Assembly: GCF_003443615.1 (NCBI RefSeq)
Contig: NZ_CP031967.1
Coordinates: forward strand, 3,782,001-3,846,000
DNA from: Alteromonas sp. BL110
Lineage (GTDB): Bacteria; Pseudomonadota; Gammaproteobacteria; Enterobacterales; Alteromonadaceae
Length of the DNA: 64,000 nucleotides
Direction of reading: 5' to 3'
Numbering within the stretch: the stretch's first letter is position 1; each line of letters opens with the position of its first letter. This document shows positions 23,608 through 33,948 of this stretch, one piece after another. The translations under genes were made by a program, and so were the position numbers. Below the pieces are notes generated by a model. The model searched no databases and was not told where the DNA came from. It was given only the letters and a program-made list of their open reading frames with translations.

Positions 23608-24822
23608 CTAAAAATGAAGCGGCATAACGGGAACAGTGTCGCCAATGTTTAACTCACTTATATCTTCATGCACTACCATAAGGCAATTGGCAGAGGTGAT
23701 TGACGTCATCACACCAGAACTTTGTGATTTAAACGGCGTGACTTCCCAGTCTCCTTGGTTGTTTCTCACCATAGTCGCACGTTGGAAATCTCGTCGTCCC
23801 GCACGGCGCTTAAGCGATGTGGTAATCGTCGCGTTCACAAAAAACGGCTCGTGGCTTTTGGCTTGGCCTTGCATTTTCTTGATAACGGGCACAACCAGTA
23901 ACTTGGCGGTGACAAATGAAGATACGGGGTTGCCTGGTAATCCACAAAACAAGGTATTATTAATTTTGCCTAAAGCGAAAGGTTTTCCCGGTTTAACCGC
24001 GACTTTCCAAAAGTCGATAGTGCCTAGTTCAGCGATGATATCTTTTACGTAGTCAGCATCGCCAACTGAAACACCACCGCTACTTACCATCACGTCTACG
24101 CGCTTGCTGGCTTCAATAAATAACGTACGTAAGGAAGCTTCGTCATCTTCCACAATACCGAAATCTACAAGTTCTACGTTTTCACTGCGTAATATACTGC
24201 TCACGCCAACCCGGTTCGACTCGAAAATTTGTGTTGGTTTAAGGGGGCCACCAGGGGCAGCAAGTTCAGAACCAGTCGCGACCACACCAACGCGGAGCTT
24301 TCGGTAAACGGCTACGGTGCTGTTTCCCTGAGAAGAAAGCAGCATAAGGTGCTCGGCGTGAAGACGGGTGCCTTTACTAATTAGCGTATCGCCACAGGCA
24401 ATATCATTGGCTTTTTTGCGAATATTCTCTTTTACCGAAGGAAGTTTTTTTATGACTACAGCCTCGTCGCGGCTTTCAGTATTTTCTACCATCACGACGG
24501 CATTGGCATTAATCGGAATAGGTGCGCCGGTCATTATCTTAAACGCTTTGCCATTTTCAAGCGGCTCGTCAGCACTCATGCCTGCGGTAATAACACCTTG
24601 TACTTCAAGCTCAGCGCTATTAGAAAGGTCCTCAACGTTAACGGCGTAGCCGTCCATCGCCGAGTTGTCCCAAGGTGGAACATCAATATGAGCAATAACA
24701 TCTTCTGCTAAAATGCGGTTGTTGGCGTCAAAAATACTCACATGTTCAATGTCGCCTATCGCTTCTGCAGCGTTAAGCGCTTTTGTAAGGGCTTCTTCGA
24801 GTGAAAGCCATTTAGATGACAT
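23608..24822 (-). CDS. moeA: Molybdopterin molybdenumtransferase
   Basis: A 404-residue protein: LEEALTKALNAAEAIG at the start, PPWDNSAMDGYAVN as the signature for MoeA domain I/III, then SSGGVSVGDADYVKDIIAELG and VAVKPGKPFALGKINNTLFCGLPGNPVSSFV. It inserts molybdate into adenylylated molybdopterin to give the active cofactor. No moaA, moaC, mog or mobA genes are next to it, so cofactor synthesis genes are elsewhere; the MocA-like gene at 21263 probably acts on its product. Confidence 0.94.
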   Translation of the reverse strand: MSSKWLSLEEALTKALNAAEAIGDIEHVSIFDANNRILAEDVIAHIDVPPWDNSAMDGYAVNVEDLSNSAELEVQGVITAGMSADEPLENGKAFKIMTGAPIPINANAVVMVENTESRDEAVVIKKLPSVKENIRKKANDIACGDTLISKGTRLHAEHLMLLSSQGNSTVAVYRKLRVGVVATGSELAAPGGPLKPTQIFESNRVGVSSILRSENVELVDFGIVEDDEASLRTLFIEASKRVDVMVSSGGVSVGDADYVKDIIAELGTIDFWKVAVKPGKPFALGKINNTLFCGLPGNPVSSFVTAKLLVVPVIKKMQGQAKSHEPFFVNATITTSLKRRAGRRDFQRATMVRNNQGDWEVTPFKSQSSGVMTSITSANCLMVVHEDISELNIGDTVPVMPLHF

Positions 24823-25030
24823 ACCAACAACTCCAATTAATTATTTAACAGGCGGATATTACAGAAAAAAACATCCTTATACCAAAGTTTAAAGTGTGAA
24901 ATAAAAAACTAGGTATGAACAAAACCACAATTATTGATAGGTTAGGGAAAGGTGTTGATGGAAAATAAGTTGTGTCAGTAGAAGTGAGTGACGGAGAAGC
25001 TATCTATTCCACCACCCACTAAGAACAAAA

Positions 25031-25537
25031 CTAGAAAGCGAATTTAGCTCCTAGGCTAAGTACGTCTGCACCGTCAAATGACTCGTAAGACGCCTCGATA
25101 GACGTGGTTGGATTAAATTTATAGCCCAGTCCACCACCAAATCCAAACTCCCAATCTGATGTGTCTGATTCAGAAAAGCCGCCTGCGCTTGCCGTCATTT
25201 CAAGCTTACCATAGGAGGGAGCAATATACGCATAAACGTTGTCGCTTACGTTAAACTCACCTTTCAACGAAAGTGCGTAAAATGAATCCAGTTCAATATC
25301 AACGCCAAAAATTTCATCATCGCTGACGCCGATTCCGTATCTCAATTCTGGAACCAGCGTGAAATTTTCATTAACTGCGTATGCATAACCCGCCGAAGCA
25401 ACAATTGCTCCGAGGCTAATATCAACATCACCCTCGCTGTCGGATAAATTGCTATAACCCACTCCCAAAACCCAATTCGCAGATGCAGACATAGAAACAG
25501 AAACTAATGCTGCAGTTAAAAGTGCCTTTTTAAACAT
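25031..25537 (-). CDS. Small outer-membrane beta-barrel protein
   Basis: A 168-residue protein with a signal peptide (about 1-20, ending ASAN) and eight predicted amphipathic strands ending in KFAF, the C-terminal Phe expected for outer-membrane insertion. Gly/Tyr-rich turns such as GVGYSNLSDSEGDVDIS and GFGGGLGYKFNPTTSIEASYESF match the OMP_b-brl/OmpW-like group. Role (adhesion, permeability) unknown. It is transcribed alone; its start is preceded by AAAAAGGAAT. Confidence 0.8.
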   Translation of the reverse strand: MFKKALLTAALVSVSMSASANWVLGVGYSNLSDSEGDVDISLGAIVASAGYAYAVNENFTLVPELRYGIGVSDDEIFGVDIELDSFYALSLKGEFNVSDNVYAYIAPSYGKLEMTASAGGFSESDTSDWEFGFGGGLGYKFNPTTSIEASYESFDGADVLSLGAKFAF

Positions 25538-25765
25538 AAATATTCCTTTTTAAAAAACTTTTATTATTCTGATGATTTTTAAAATGCTAACGCATTGAAG
25601 CTGAAAGAAAGGGGGAGGGTAGTAACTTTGATGATTAAATTCAGTGTTGTTTATTAAAACATTCCTGATTTCGGCCTAGCTGTCTACGGAAGTCCCTTTC
25701 TCAATAGCACGAAGATTTTTACCAGTTTTCTCACATAAAGCAATTAGTTTATTCAAATAAAGAGA

Positions 25766-26437
25766 TTAGCTGAGTGACGCCAATATTTCACTAAAGCTAT
25801 CAAACACCCAGTCAGGTTGATAGGTCGCAATACTTTCGCCGTAATTGTAGCCATAGGTAAGGCCAATACTTTTTATGTTGGCGGCCTTTGCAGCAAGAAT
25901 ATCATTCTTGGAATCGCCTACCATCACACATTGTGAAGGTGAAACATTAAGCTGTTCACAGGCGTTTAAGAGGGGCAGGGGAGACGGCTTTTTCTCCGGT
26001 AAACTGTCGCCGCCTATGGTAAGGGAAAACACTGCTGACAATGAGAATGAAGACAAAATAGGCTCAATAAACTCTGAAGGCTTATTAGTTATCAATGCTA
26101 ACCTAAAACCACGATTTTTTAACGCATGGAGAGTGTCATGAACACCTTCATAAAGCACAGTACTTTTAGTTTCTAACGTTCGATAATAGAAAAGAAATTT
26201 ATCTAACGCAGTATCAACCTCTAATTGCTTACGGTTGTGGTTTATTTTCGTATCCCCACTTAACCCGCGTTCCACTAATACCCTAGCGCCATTTCCCACC
26301 CAGTGTCGTATAACGTACTCGTCATAAGTTGGCAGTTGATAATCACTTAGCATCTTATTAAGGGCAGTAGCCAAATCTGGCACAGAATCGACCAGCGTTC
26401 CGTCTAAGTCGAAAAGAAAGGTATTAATTTCTTGCAT
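25766..26437 (-). CDS. HAD-family phosphatase, phosphoglycolate phosphatase-like
   Basis: A 223-residue haloacid dehalogenase-type phosphatase: FLFDLDGTLVDSVPD gives catalytic Asp10 and Asp12, LITNKPSEF the Thr/Ser of motif II, and CVMVGDSKNDILAAKAA motif IV. VDSVPDL and the GNGARVLVERGL cap motif are characteristic of Gph, which removes phosphate from 2-phosphoglycolate. It lies about 95 bp downstream of the glucosylglycerate operon on the same strand. Since that pathway also handles C3 phosphates, a link is possible but unproven. Confidence 0.85.
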   Translation of the reverse strand: MQEINTFLFDLDGTLVDSVPDLATALNKMLSDYQLPTYDEYVIRHWVGNGARVLVERGLSGDTKINHNRKQLEVDTALDKFLFYYRTLETKSTVLYEGVHDTLHALKNRGFRLALITNKPSEFIEPILSSFSLSAVFSLTIGGDSLPEKKPSPLPLLNACEQLNVSPSQCVMVGDSKNDILAAKAANIKSIGLTYGYNYGESIATYQPDWVFDSFSEILASLS

Positions 26438-26531
26438 TACAAACTTGATTAACTAACGAATGTGGTAATCATAACACCGCAGTATCCGTACCGCGGTAGA
26501 TATTTTAGCCACCTAGATTTATTTCAACTAT

Positions 26532-28286
26532 TTACTCAAAATCTTTGTTGCTGATCCAAAGTACTTGATAAGGCTTCATTTGTAAGAAACCACTGGATAG
26601 CGCTATTTCATCACGGGTGATAAGGTCAATCCAGTTATCAGTACCAATAAGATTAATGTCAGACAGCAGAATAGTTTGTTCTTCATCTGAAATATTACTA
26701 ATACAGAAAATACTTTGTTTTCTATCCAAGCTTTGACGCCAATAGCCAAACAGCTGATTATTTAGCTGTAGCGTAAACTGTGTGGCGTTGGGGTGAAATG
26801 CAGGCTGAGCTTTACGAATGCGTATAAGCTGCGAGATTCGCGTTAGTACTTTATGGTGTTGAGAGAAGGGTGAGTCTAACAGTGCCTCTAGTTCGTTAAA
26901 GTCCCAGCGTTTTCTATTTATAGAACGATTTTGCCCGGTATTAGCGACTTTTTCATAATCGTTAGATGTACCAAGTAGGCTGTGGATGTAAATACCCGGA
27001 ATACCCTCCATACCTAACATAATCGCATGGGCGCAGATAAATCGGTCAACCTGATATTTGTCCGGACCTTTAATAGTGCCTTGAAGAGCGTCAAATAGCG
27101 TAATATTGATCTCATAAGGCTTTTGCTGTCCGTGTTCAGATGCGCGCCACGACACTTTTCCACCAAAGTGCTGCATAGCGTGGACTAAGTCGGATATTTC
27201 TTCTTCAGAAAGCAAACCTTCGGCTGGACGAAGTCCAATACCATCATGGGATGCTATAAAGTTGAAATAAGCCGTTCCGTTTTGCGCCGGTGGCATACTC
27301 ATCATCCAACTTTTCAAGTACGAGCAGTCACCGGTAACTAGCGTGTTTACAAGCAACGGTGGCAGTGAAAAGTTATAGATAGCGTGAGCTTCATTTGCGT
27401 TACCGAAATACGTCAAGTTTTCCCTGTTGGGAATGTTGGTCTCGGTAATAATGATAATTGATGGGTCCACATGCTCGATAAGGGTTCTTATCAAGCGAAT
27501 AACTTCGTGGGTTTGGAATAAGTTGATACAGTTTGTACCTACAATCTTCCACAGAAATGCCACGGCGTCTAAACGAAAGATTTTAGCACCTTTGTCGATG
27601 TACAGCTTGATGATATCAATGAAGGCTAGCAGAACTTTGGGGTTTCTAAAGTCAAAGTCGACTTGGTCGTGACTAAAAGTACACCACACGTGTTTCGTAC
27701 CGTCTGCGGTTTCTGTTTCCCGAAGTAATGGCGACACGCGAGGGCGCGTCACCATAGATAAGTCATCGCTAGGGTCAGCTGTGAAGAAAAAGTCAGATCC
27801 TGGACCTTCGCCTTTGATAAAGTTATCGAACCACACGCTTCTTGCAGAGCAATGATTGATAACTAAATCTGTCATCAGTCCGTAATCAGCGGCTATGGCT
27901 TCAATATCGTCCCACGAGCCTAGAGATTCGTTCACGGTTGAATAATCAATAACCGAGAACCCATCGTCTGAACTGTACGGGAAAAATGGCAAGATATGAA
28001 CATTGTTCACCGTATTCTTACAGTAGCGATGCAGAAACTTATTCAATGTAACCAGCGGGCGCTCACCGTCGTCAATAACGCTATCACCATAAGTAATCAT
28101 GATGATGTCGTCTTCATCCCAATAATTATGGTGTGACTTAGGTGACGCAATGTCCGTTTGCTGCTGAATGCCTATTGTATTCATTAAGTCAGTCGCTAGC
28201 GTCTCGTAAGAGACGTCTAGCGCTACATCGGCATAAATGCTTTCTAAATGGTGTTTTACTTTGTCATGGAGATGCTCCCATGCCAT
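26532..28286 (-). CDS. GH13_18 sugar phosphorylase, probable glucosylglycerate phosphorylase
   Basis: A 584-residue alpha-amylase-fold enzyme of the sucrose phosphorylase subfamily: nucleophile Asp240 in [10 protein letters not shown], acid/base Glu282 in [10 protein letters not shown], and Asp348 in [14 protein letters not shown]13_18 enzymes split a glucoside with phosphate to alpha-glucose 1-phosphate. Several homologues first annotated as sucrose phosphorylase in fact use glucosylglycerate. The gene begins 5 nt after a GpgS-like synthase and shares an operon with a glycerate kinase, so glucosylglycerate is the likely substrate here; specificity residues cannot be checked by eye. Confidence 0.82.
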   Translation of the reverse strand: MAWEHLHDKVKHHLESIYADVALDVSYETLATDLMNTIGIQQQTDIASPKSHHNYWDEDDIIMITYGDSVIDDGERPLVTLNKFLHRYCKNTVNNVHILPFFPYSSDDGFSVIDYSTVNESLGSWDDIEAIAADYGLMTDLVINHCSARSVWFDNFIKGEGPGSDFFFTADPSDDLSMVTRPRVSPLLRETETADGTKHVWCTFSHDQVDFDFRNPKVLLAFIDIIKLYIDKGAKIFRLDAVAFLWKIVGTNCINLFQTHEVIRLIRTLIEHVDPSIIIITETNIPNRENLTYFGNANEAHAIYNFSLPPLLVNTLVTGDCSYLKSWMMSMPPAQNGTAYFNFIASHDGIGLRPAEGLLSEEEISDLVHAMQHFGGKVSWRASEHGQQKPYEINITLFDALQGTIKGPDKYQVDRFICAHAIMLGMEGIPGIYIHSLLGTSNDYEKVANTGQNRSINRKRWDFNELEALLDSPFSQHHKVLTRISQLIRIRKAQPAFHPNATQFTLQLNNQLFGYWRQSLDRKQSIFCISNISDEEQTILLSDINLIGTDNWIDLITRDEIALSSGFLQMKPYQVLWISNKDFE

Positions 28287-28291
28287 ATTAT

Positions 28292-29515
28292 TTACTCCAT
28301 ATATTCTGCAGTATCGGCTTCAACCGCTTCTAATAATCGTTCTAAGATATCTGGCACCGCACTGGTTACGCGGTTCCAGCTTGGTATGAATGGTGTTTCC
28401 ATCGGGTTTTCTAAGAAATTTTGTCCGGCTTTCATTATATTACTGGCGAACATTTCTACCGCTTTTTCTTCGCTGTGAATGTCTAAGTTCAGTCCATTCA
28501 TTACCGCGTCATTGTGGTAAGTTTCTATAAAGTCTAGCGCAATTCTGAAATAGGTGGCTTTAATCGAACGGAACATTTCATTGCTAAACGTGTAGCCTTG
28601 CGTCGCGAGCTTTCTGAAAATTGCCTTAGTAATGTCAATAGACATTTTAGACAAACCACCTTGGTCGTTATTAAGCGAAAGGTCTTGGTGTTTATGGTCG
28701 TAAATATCGCATATATCTGCTTGGCACAGACGATTGTGTGAATAGTTGCGGTGCATTTCTGACAACACGCCAATTTCTAAGCCCCAGTCGCTAGGTATAC
28801 GAATATCGTTTAATACATCTCGTCTAAACGAAAACTCACCCGCAAGCGGGTAGCGGAAGCTGTCCATAAACTCCAAGTATTCGTTATCACCCATAATGCG
28901 TTTTAATGCGCGAAGTAGGGGGGTGACGAGAAGACGTGAAACACGACCGTTAATTTTGCCGTTAGCTACACGTGCATAGTAACCCTTACAAAATTCATAG
29001 TTGAACATGGGATTAGCGACAGGATAGATAAGCTTCGCCAGCAAGTCTTTGTCGTAGGTAACAATGTCGCAATCGTGTAATGCTACAGATTCAGCTCTGT
29101 TAGACGCTAATACATATCCCATGCAGTACCACACATTACGACCCTTACCTAACTCTTTAGGTGCTAGACCCTGGGCCTGAAGTTCTTCGTCAAGGGCTTT
29201 AAGGCGCGGCCCATCGTTCCAAAGTACTCTGTGGTGTTGAGGTAGCTTTCCAAAGAATTTTAGCGCGTGTTTGTACTGGTCTTCGTTGGCTCGGTCTAAG
29301 CCAATTACAATTTCTGATAAATAGGGAACGCCAGTTAGTTCGTTAACAATATGCGGAAGTGCGTCACCTTCTAGCTCCGAAAACAGTGACGGAAGAATAA
29401 GTGCCATAGGGCGCTTTTGTGAAAACTGTAAAAGTTCTGTTTCCAGCTCTTCGGTAGGACGACGAGCTAAGTTATGTAACGTAGTAACCACACCATTTTG
29501 ATAAAAATCAGCCAT
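28292..29515 (-). CDS. gpgS: Glucosyl-3-phosphoglycerate synthase-like glycosyltransferase (GT81)
   Basis: A 407-residue GT-A glycosyltransferase. [22 protein letters not shown] carries the metal-binding DxD (Asp148 to Asp150), [16 protein letters not shown] and [37 protein letters not shown] are blocks typical of GT81. GpgS joins glucose from an NDP-glucose donor to 3-phosphoglycerate, giving glucosyl-3-phosphoglycerate. The next gene upstream encodes the phosphatase expected to follow it. Donor (UDP-, GDP- or ADP-glucose) unknown. Possible alternatives in the same family are mannosyl transfer. Confidence 0.85.
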   Translation of the reverse strand: MADFYQNGVVTTLHNLARRPTEELETELLQFSQKRPMALILPSLFSELEGDALPHIVNELTGVPYLSEIVIGLDRANEDQYKHALKFFGKLPQHHRVLWNDGPRLKALDEELQAQGLAPKELGKGRNVWYCMGYVLASNRAESVALHDCDIVTYDKDLLAKLIYPVANPMFNYEFCKGYYARVANGKINGRVSRLLVTPLLRALKRIMGDNEYLEFMDSFRYPLAGEFSFRRDVLNDIRIPSDWGLEIGVLSEMHRNYSHNRLCQADICDIYDHKHQDLSLNNDQGGLSKMSIDITKAIFRKLATQGYTFSNEMFRSIKATYFRIALDFIETYHNDAVMNGLNLDIHSEEKAVEMFASNIMKAGQNFLENPMETPFIPSWNRVTSAVPDILERLLEAVEADTAEYME

Positions 29516-29527
29516 GTGTCCTCCTGA

Positions 29528-30337
29528 TCATAGGGATAATAATTGAGTAAGCATTTCGTTCCAGCCTTCAGGGCCGGTTAGGGTGCTGGTATAGACCTCT
29601 TCTTTTTTTACAGCTGGTGGAGGATTTACCGGTGATAAAATGCGAATTGGAACGTGCGCCGCTTCAAGCATTGCTACGTCGTTTTTACCATCGCCAAGGG
29701 CAATAGTGTTTACTTTGGTGGTATGTTGCTTTTGATATTCACTGGCCAGCCATTTAAGCGCTTGGCCTTTATCGCAATTACCTGAAATATGAATAAAACG
29801 GCCACCTTCTAGCGGAAAGGCGCCGCGATCTTTAACAACGTTTAAAAATCGCTGTTTCTCTTCGTCGCTGCCCAACCACAAAACGGGTTCGCCGAACTGA
29901 CGTTTGGCCGCAAGCGATGCTGACCGCTCATCGAGACCTGTACATTCCTGAATTTCTGCAATCGACATTTTTGAAAACTGCTTATATTTACCTTCAAATT
30001 CGCTGCCAATTTTTTCCAATAGCTTAATCCAATAATTTTTATTGGAGATAAAAGCTTTGCACCAATAGCCGTCTATCCAAACCGTGCCGCTAGGCTTTTG
30101 TTTAAAAAAACCATGGGGGATGAAAATGGCGGCACCATTCTCGATAATAAACGGCCCGTCTAAGCCAATTCTTTCACGTAATGGCTGTAATTCAGCAAAG
30201 GTTTTACTGGTGGTAGGAATAACGGGAATGTCTTGTACTTCTAATGCCGTTAAAGCCGGTTTCGCCGCCTCGAAAGAGTAGGTATGGTGGTCTAACAGCG
30301 TGCCGTCCATATCGGTGAAAACAAGCGTTTTCGTCAT
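29528..30337 (-). CDS. Glucosyl/mannosyl-3-phosphoglycerate phosphatase (HAD-IIB)
   Basis: A 269-residue HAD phosphatase of subclass IIB: VFTDMDGTLLDHHTY with Asp9 and Asp11, IPTTSKTFAEL motif II, and NTIALGDGKNDVAMLEAA motif IV. DGPFIIENGAAIFIP and GRFIHISGNCDKGQALKWL are typical of the mannosyl-3-phosphoglycerate phosphatase family (YedP-like). Following GpgS logic it should yield free glucosylglycerate. It overlaps the glycerate kinase by 4 bp and lies 12 nt upstream of the synthase, so all are co-transcribed. Confidence 0.85.
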   Translation of the reverse strand: MTKTLVFTDMDGTLLDHHTYSFEAAKPALTALEVQDIPVIPTTSKTFAELQPLRERIGLDGPFIIENGAAIFIPHGFFKQKPSGTVWIDGYWCKAFISNKNYWIKLLEKIGSEFEGKYKQFSKMSIAEIQECTGLDERSASLAAKRQFGEPVLWLGSDEEKQRFLNVVKDRGAFPLEGGRFIHISGNCDKGQALKWLASEYQKQHTTKVNTIALGDGKNDVAMLEAAHVPIRILSPVNPPPAVKKEEVYTSTLTGPEGWNEMLTQLLSL

Positions 30338-31206
30338 CGTTTTACGTCCTGTTTAGTTATCGTTCTTGTTTCATCAAGATAAAACACGGTATCGCACTTT
30401 TCAGGCAAATGCGCTAATGCGTGTTCAGTGATGCGTTGGTAGTGTTGCACAAAGTTTGCCACTTCTTCATCAGACATGACGCCGTCACTATCTTTTAACG
30501 CTTTTTGGGCAAGTTTATGTTCTTGTTCTAAGCGCCATTGATAAACGCAATCGAAACTTGGCGCTTTAAGCATGATGCGATAGTCAATTTTGTCGAAGAG
30601 CGTTTGGTAATCACCGGCTAGTTCAGTGTTAACAAACGAACGCCAAATGCTTAGTGGGTCTTCAACTTCCTCGAGGTGATTGACGGGGCGTTTCAATTCG
30701 CCTGAAGCCTGAGGAGGGGCACCTACACACCACCCTTCTAGTATGATGAAATCAGGTGAAGATTCTATTACAGGCCACTGCTCCTTTGGGAATGGGTTAT
30801 CCGTTGCCTTGTTAAAACGAGGTAGGGATGTTCGTGTGCCTTTGGCTAGGCTACGAAGCGTATTCAAAGCTAAAGTGACGTCGTGCGTACCCGGCACTCC
30901 GCGTGTCGCTAGAAGCGGATGCACTTTAATCGCTAGCGCGTTGCGCTGAGATTGGTCGTAGTAAAAGTCGTCAATAGACAGTGATACAACTTGTTTATTA
31001 TGTACCGATGAAAGGAAAGACTCGATAAAACTGGTCAGAGTAGATTTACCCGATCCCTGACTACCGTTTATACCGACAATAAAAGGTTTTGTTGCACCTT
31101 CTTGGTGCTTTAGCAGCTGCTTACATAATGGTATGAACCATTTTTGTGCAGTTTCTGCATAGCTACTTGGCAATTGGTGCGTCGTTAAAAAGCTATGTAT
31201 ATCCAT
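30334..31206 (-). CDS. D-glycerate 3-kinase-like P-loop kinase
   Basis: A 290-residue P-loop kinase: GINGSQGSGKST at 45-56, SLSIDDFYYDQSQRNAL and LATRGVPGTHDVTLAL, plus DFIILEGWCVGAPPQ. These are the marks of the PRK-like D-glycerate 3-kinase family found in plants and cyanobacteria and related to yeast YGR205W. It would phosphorylate glycerate released by the phosphorylase to 3-phosphoglycerate, the acceptor of the synthase. It is the first gene of the four-gene operon and overlaps the phosphatase by an ATGA junction. Confidence 0.85.
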   Translation of the reverse strand: MDIHSFLTTHQLPSSYAETAQKWFIPLCKQLLKHQEGATKPFIVGINGSQGSGKSTLTSFIESFLSSVHNKQVVSLSIDDFYYDQSQRNALAIKVHPLLATRGVPGTHDVTLALNTLRSLAKGTRTSLPRFNKATDNPFPKEQWPVIESSPDFIILEGWCVGAPPQASGELKRPVNHLEEVEDPLSIWRSFVNTELAGDYQTLFDKIDYRIMLKAPSFDCVYQWRLEQEHKLAQKALKDSDGVMSDEEVANFVQHYQRITEHALAHLPEKCDTVFYLDETRTITKQDVKR

Positions 31207-31300
31207 GTTGTCACCTTAATCAATGCAGAGTTCGCACGTTCTTCTTGATTGAGATAACAACATTTGTGCCAATCGGGGAACTTGCTAGGTACCCTAAGGA

Positions 31301-32299
31301 TTACTTCTTATTTGCTACGATCACGGCCCGTTGTGGTGCAGGATAACCTTCTATGGTGCGAGTAATATCTTCTTGATCGAGAAAATCTTTCAAAGATTGT
31401 GATTCCATCCACGACGTTGCACGTTGTTCGTCCAGAGTAGTGTGGTTAACATCCACAACACGGATATTTTCAAATCCTAGGCGACCTAGCCATACAGAAA
31501 GAGCGGCGGTACTCGGTAAAAACCAAACGTTTCGCATTTGAGCATAGCGCTCACCGGCCATTAGCACGGTGTTTTCGTCACCATCAACAACAAGCGTCTC
31601 AAGTACTAGCTCTCCACCTTTTCTTAGCTGATCTTTAAGCTGCTGTAGAAAAGCCATAGGATCTTTGCGGTGATACAGAACGCCCATAGAAAATACGGTA
31701 TCGAAGGCTTTTAGCGGCTGCATCTCTTCAATACCTAACGGCAGAAAGTGAATGTTGTCGCATGGCGTAGTGGAATTACTTATAAATTGCTTAATAGCGT
31801 GAAACTGAATAAAAAACAATTGAGTAGGATCTATGCCTATTACTTTTTCGGCGCCTTGCCCAAGCATACGCCACATGTGATAGCCGCTACCACAACCTAC
31901 GTCTAAAACGTTTCGGCCTTTTAATGATGTAATGTGAGGTGCTACACGGTCCCATTTCCAGTCTGAACGCCATTCGGTATCTATATGAATCCCGTGCAGG
32001 TGAAAAGGTCCCTTACGCCATGGCATAAATTGTTTCAGCAAACCTTCTATTTGCTTTTGCGTATATTCGTTAACGTCGTCTTTTGTGCCTATCGAAACGT
32101 TCGATGAAAGATCGACATGGCTTGGTGAGGTCGATGGAAGTTTTCCGAGCATCCGGCACCATTTATCAAACTCGCCGTGTTTGGCGTTTCGCTGCCAGTC
32201 GTCCATTTGGGCAGGAAGGGTTTGTAGCCAATGCGAAAGAGGGCTGTCTATCAATGATTTGTAACAATCGTTGAACCATGTCTGTTCTAGTTTGCTCAT
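31301..32299 (-). CDS. cmoB: tRNA U34 carboxymethyltransferase
   Basis: A 332-residue class I methyltransferase-fold enzyme. [38 protein letters not shown] is the cofactor-binding block and [20 protein letters not shown] the CmoB signature. It transfers a carboxymethyl group from carboxy-S-adenosylmethionine to 5-hydroxyuridine at tRNA wobble position 34. It lies 57 nt downstream of cmoA, which makes that cofactor, so the two are one operon. Confidence 0.95.
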   Translation of the reverse strand: MSKLEQTWFNDCYKSLIDSPLSHWLQTLPAQMDDWQRNAKHGEFDKWCRMLGKLPSTSPSHVDLSSNVSIGTKDDVNEYTQKQIEGLLKQFMPWRKGPFHLHGIHIDTEWRSDWKWDRVAPHITSLKGRNVLDVGCGSGYHMWRMLGQGAEKVIGIDPTQLFFIQFHAIKQFISNSTTPCDNIHFLPLGIEEMQPLKAFDTVFSMGVLYHRKDPMAFLQQLKDQLRKGGELVLETLVVDGDENTVLMAGERYAQMRNVWFLPSTAALSVWLGRLGFENIRVVDVNHTTLDEQRATSWMESQSLKDFLDQEDITRTIEGYPAPQRAVIVANKK

Positions 32300-32356
32300 A
32301 GTCTTCTTTATATGTATTGAAATCGAAATAACGCGAAGTCTGAAATGCGCTTGCGC

Positions 32357-33088
32357 CTAACTTTTGATGGCGACCATGGACGTAAAGTTATAGCACTTGT
32401 ACCACATCACTACATCTGTAAACCCTACTTTTTTAAGGCGCGTTTCATGTTCACTGAAGGTGTCGGTTAACATGACTTTCTCTAGCGCTGCGCGCTTTTG
32501 ACTTACTTCTAGCTCGCTGTATCCATTGTCGCGTTTAAATTGGTGGTGTAAATCTACAAGCAATTCGTTTCCATTGAGGGTAGGGTGACGAATTTTCTCT
32601 GACAATACTAAAATACCGCCTGGGTTTAACCCATCGTAAATGCGTTTTAATAGTGCTTCGCGGTCAGCTGGTGGAATAAACTGTAAGGTAAAGTTCATCA
32701 CAACCATGGAGGCGTTTTGTATCTCAATATTTTGGGCGTAGCCATGCTTTATGGAAATAGGATTTGGAAGTGAAAACGTTTGAACAACACGCTTGCAGCG
32801 TTCAACCATTGCTTCAGATGCGTCTACACCTATTATTTCACACGTTTTGCTTGGCAGCGCCCTGGCAACAGATAAACTCGCTGCACCTAAACTACAACCA
32901 AGGTCATAAACCACGGAATTTGAAGTGACTGCAGTTTTAGCCAATTCGCCTATGGTGTGAACAATGGTTTCGTATCCAGGAACTGAACGCTGAATCATAT
33001 CAGGAAACACATCAACGACAGACTCATCAAATTTAAAGTCATCTACTTTATTGAGTGCCTTTGCATAAATATTATCGTGTTTCTTCAC
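32357..33088 (-). CDS. cmoA: Carboxy-S-adenosylmethionine synthase
   Basis: A 243-residue enzyme that converts S-adenosylmethionine and prephenate to carboxy-SAM. FKFDESVVDVFPDMIQRSVPGYETIV at the N-terminus, VYDLGCSLGAASLSVARAL (cofactor loop) and LTDTFSEHETRLKKVGFTDVVMWYKCYNF near the end are all conserved in CmoA. It precedes cmoB and supplies its cofactor for cmo5U34 tRNA modification, which widens codon reading at wobble positions. Confidence 0.95.
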   Translation of the reverse strand: MKKHDNIYAKALNKVDDFKFDESVVDVFPDMIQRSVPGYETIVHTIGELAKTAVTSNSVVYDLGCSLGAASLSVARALPSKTCEIIGVDASEAMVERCKRVVQTFSLPNPISIKHGYAQNIEIQNASMVVMNFTLQFIPPADREALLKRIYDGLNPGGILVLSEKIRHPTLNGNELLVDLHHQFKRDNGYSELEVSQKRAALEKVMLTDTFSEHETRLKKVGFTDVVMWYKCYNFTSMVAIKS

Positions 33089-33262
33089 TGTGAATCTTCA
33101 ATTAGCCAATTTGGGGCGCAATTTTACCGTCTGGTACGTAAATGCCAATGGAAAACGCTAAATTTGTTAGTTTTTTACAGTATTTTTCAGTATTAGGTCT
33201 TTTCGTTAATGGTCTAAAGTATTAATCTATACTCATAATAGAAAAAGGAAGCAGTAACGCTA

Positions 33263-33898
33263 ATGACGAGAATTCTAGTAGCAGACGATCACCCATTGTT
33301 TCGCGAGGCATTGAGCGGCGCGTTGGAACCTTACTTTGAAAATGCACAAATAATCCAAGCCGGAAGTTTGGACGATGCATTGGCAAAACTTAATGAATTC
33401 GACGGCGTTGAGTTAGTGCTTCTTGATCTTAACATGCCAGGCGGTGAATACTTCAACGGCCTTATCACCCTTCGCGAGCAATATCCGAATATCCCTATCG
33501 GGGTGGTTTCAGGCAGCGATACGGTTGAAGTGGTAGCTCAGGTAATGAGCTTAGGCGCACAGGGCTTTATTCCTAAAGTATCTGAAACCCGTGAAATTGC
33601 ACAAGCTATCGTAGATATCATCGACGGCAAAAAGTGGCTTCCGGAAGGTATGGAAGAAGAGCTTGAGAAAGTTGATGATGAATTGAAAGTACTTCTCCAG
33701 CGTTTCCGTGAGCTAACACCAAAGCAAATTCAGGTTCTTTCATACTTAAGGGCCGGCTTGATGAATAAGCAGATAGCTCATGAAATGAATGTTACCGAAG
33801 CAACGATTAAAGCGCATATCAGTGCCATACTGCGTAAACTAGAGATTAATACTCGTACGCAGGCTGTGTTATTGATGGACAAGCTTCAGCTTAGCTAA
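33263..33898 (+). CDS. NarL/LuxR-family response regulator
   Basis: A 211-residue two-domain regulator. The receiver has Asp8/Asp9 (ADDHP), phospho-acceptor Asp55 (LLDLNMPG) and Lys105 (GFIPKVSE). The output is a LuxR-type helix-turn-helix near 149-200 (LTPKQIQVLSYLRAGLMNKQIAHEMNVTEATIKAHISAILRKL). No histidine kinase is adjacent, so it is an orphan whose kinase lies elsewhere. GGAAGC lies before the ATG. Strong terminator follows. Targets unknown. Confidence 0.9.
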   Translation: MTRILVADDHPLFREALSGALEPYFENAQIIQAGSLDDALAKLNEFDGVELVLLDLNMPGGEYFNGLITLREQYPNIPIGVVSGSDTVEVVAQVMSLGAQGFIPKVSETREIAQAIVDIIDGKKWLPEGMEEELEKVDDELKVLLQRFRELTPKQIQVLSYLRAGLMNKQIAHEMNVTEATIKAHISAILRKLEINTRTQAVLLMDKLQLS

Positions 33899-33912
33899 GT
33901 AAGTTTTGCCTT

Positions 33913-33944
33913 AAAAAAAACCGGATTAATCATCCGGTTTTTTT
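33913..33944. terminator. Bidirectional terminator between the response regulator and the CAP-domain gene
   Basis: AAAAACCGGAT pairs with ATCCGGTTTTT around a 5-nt loop, with A run on one side and T run on the other. It sits between two convergent genes and can end both. Confidence 0.9.
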
Positions 33945-33948
33945 GTCT

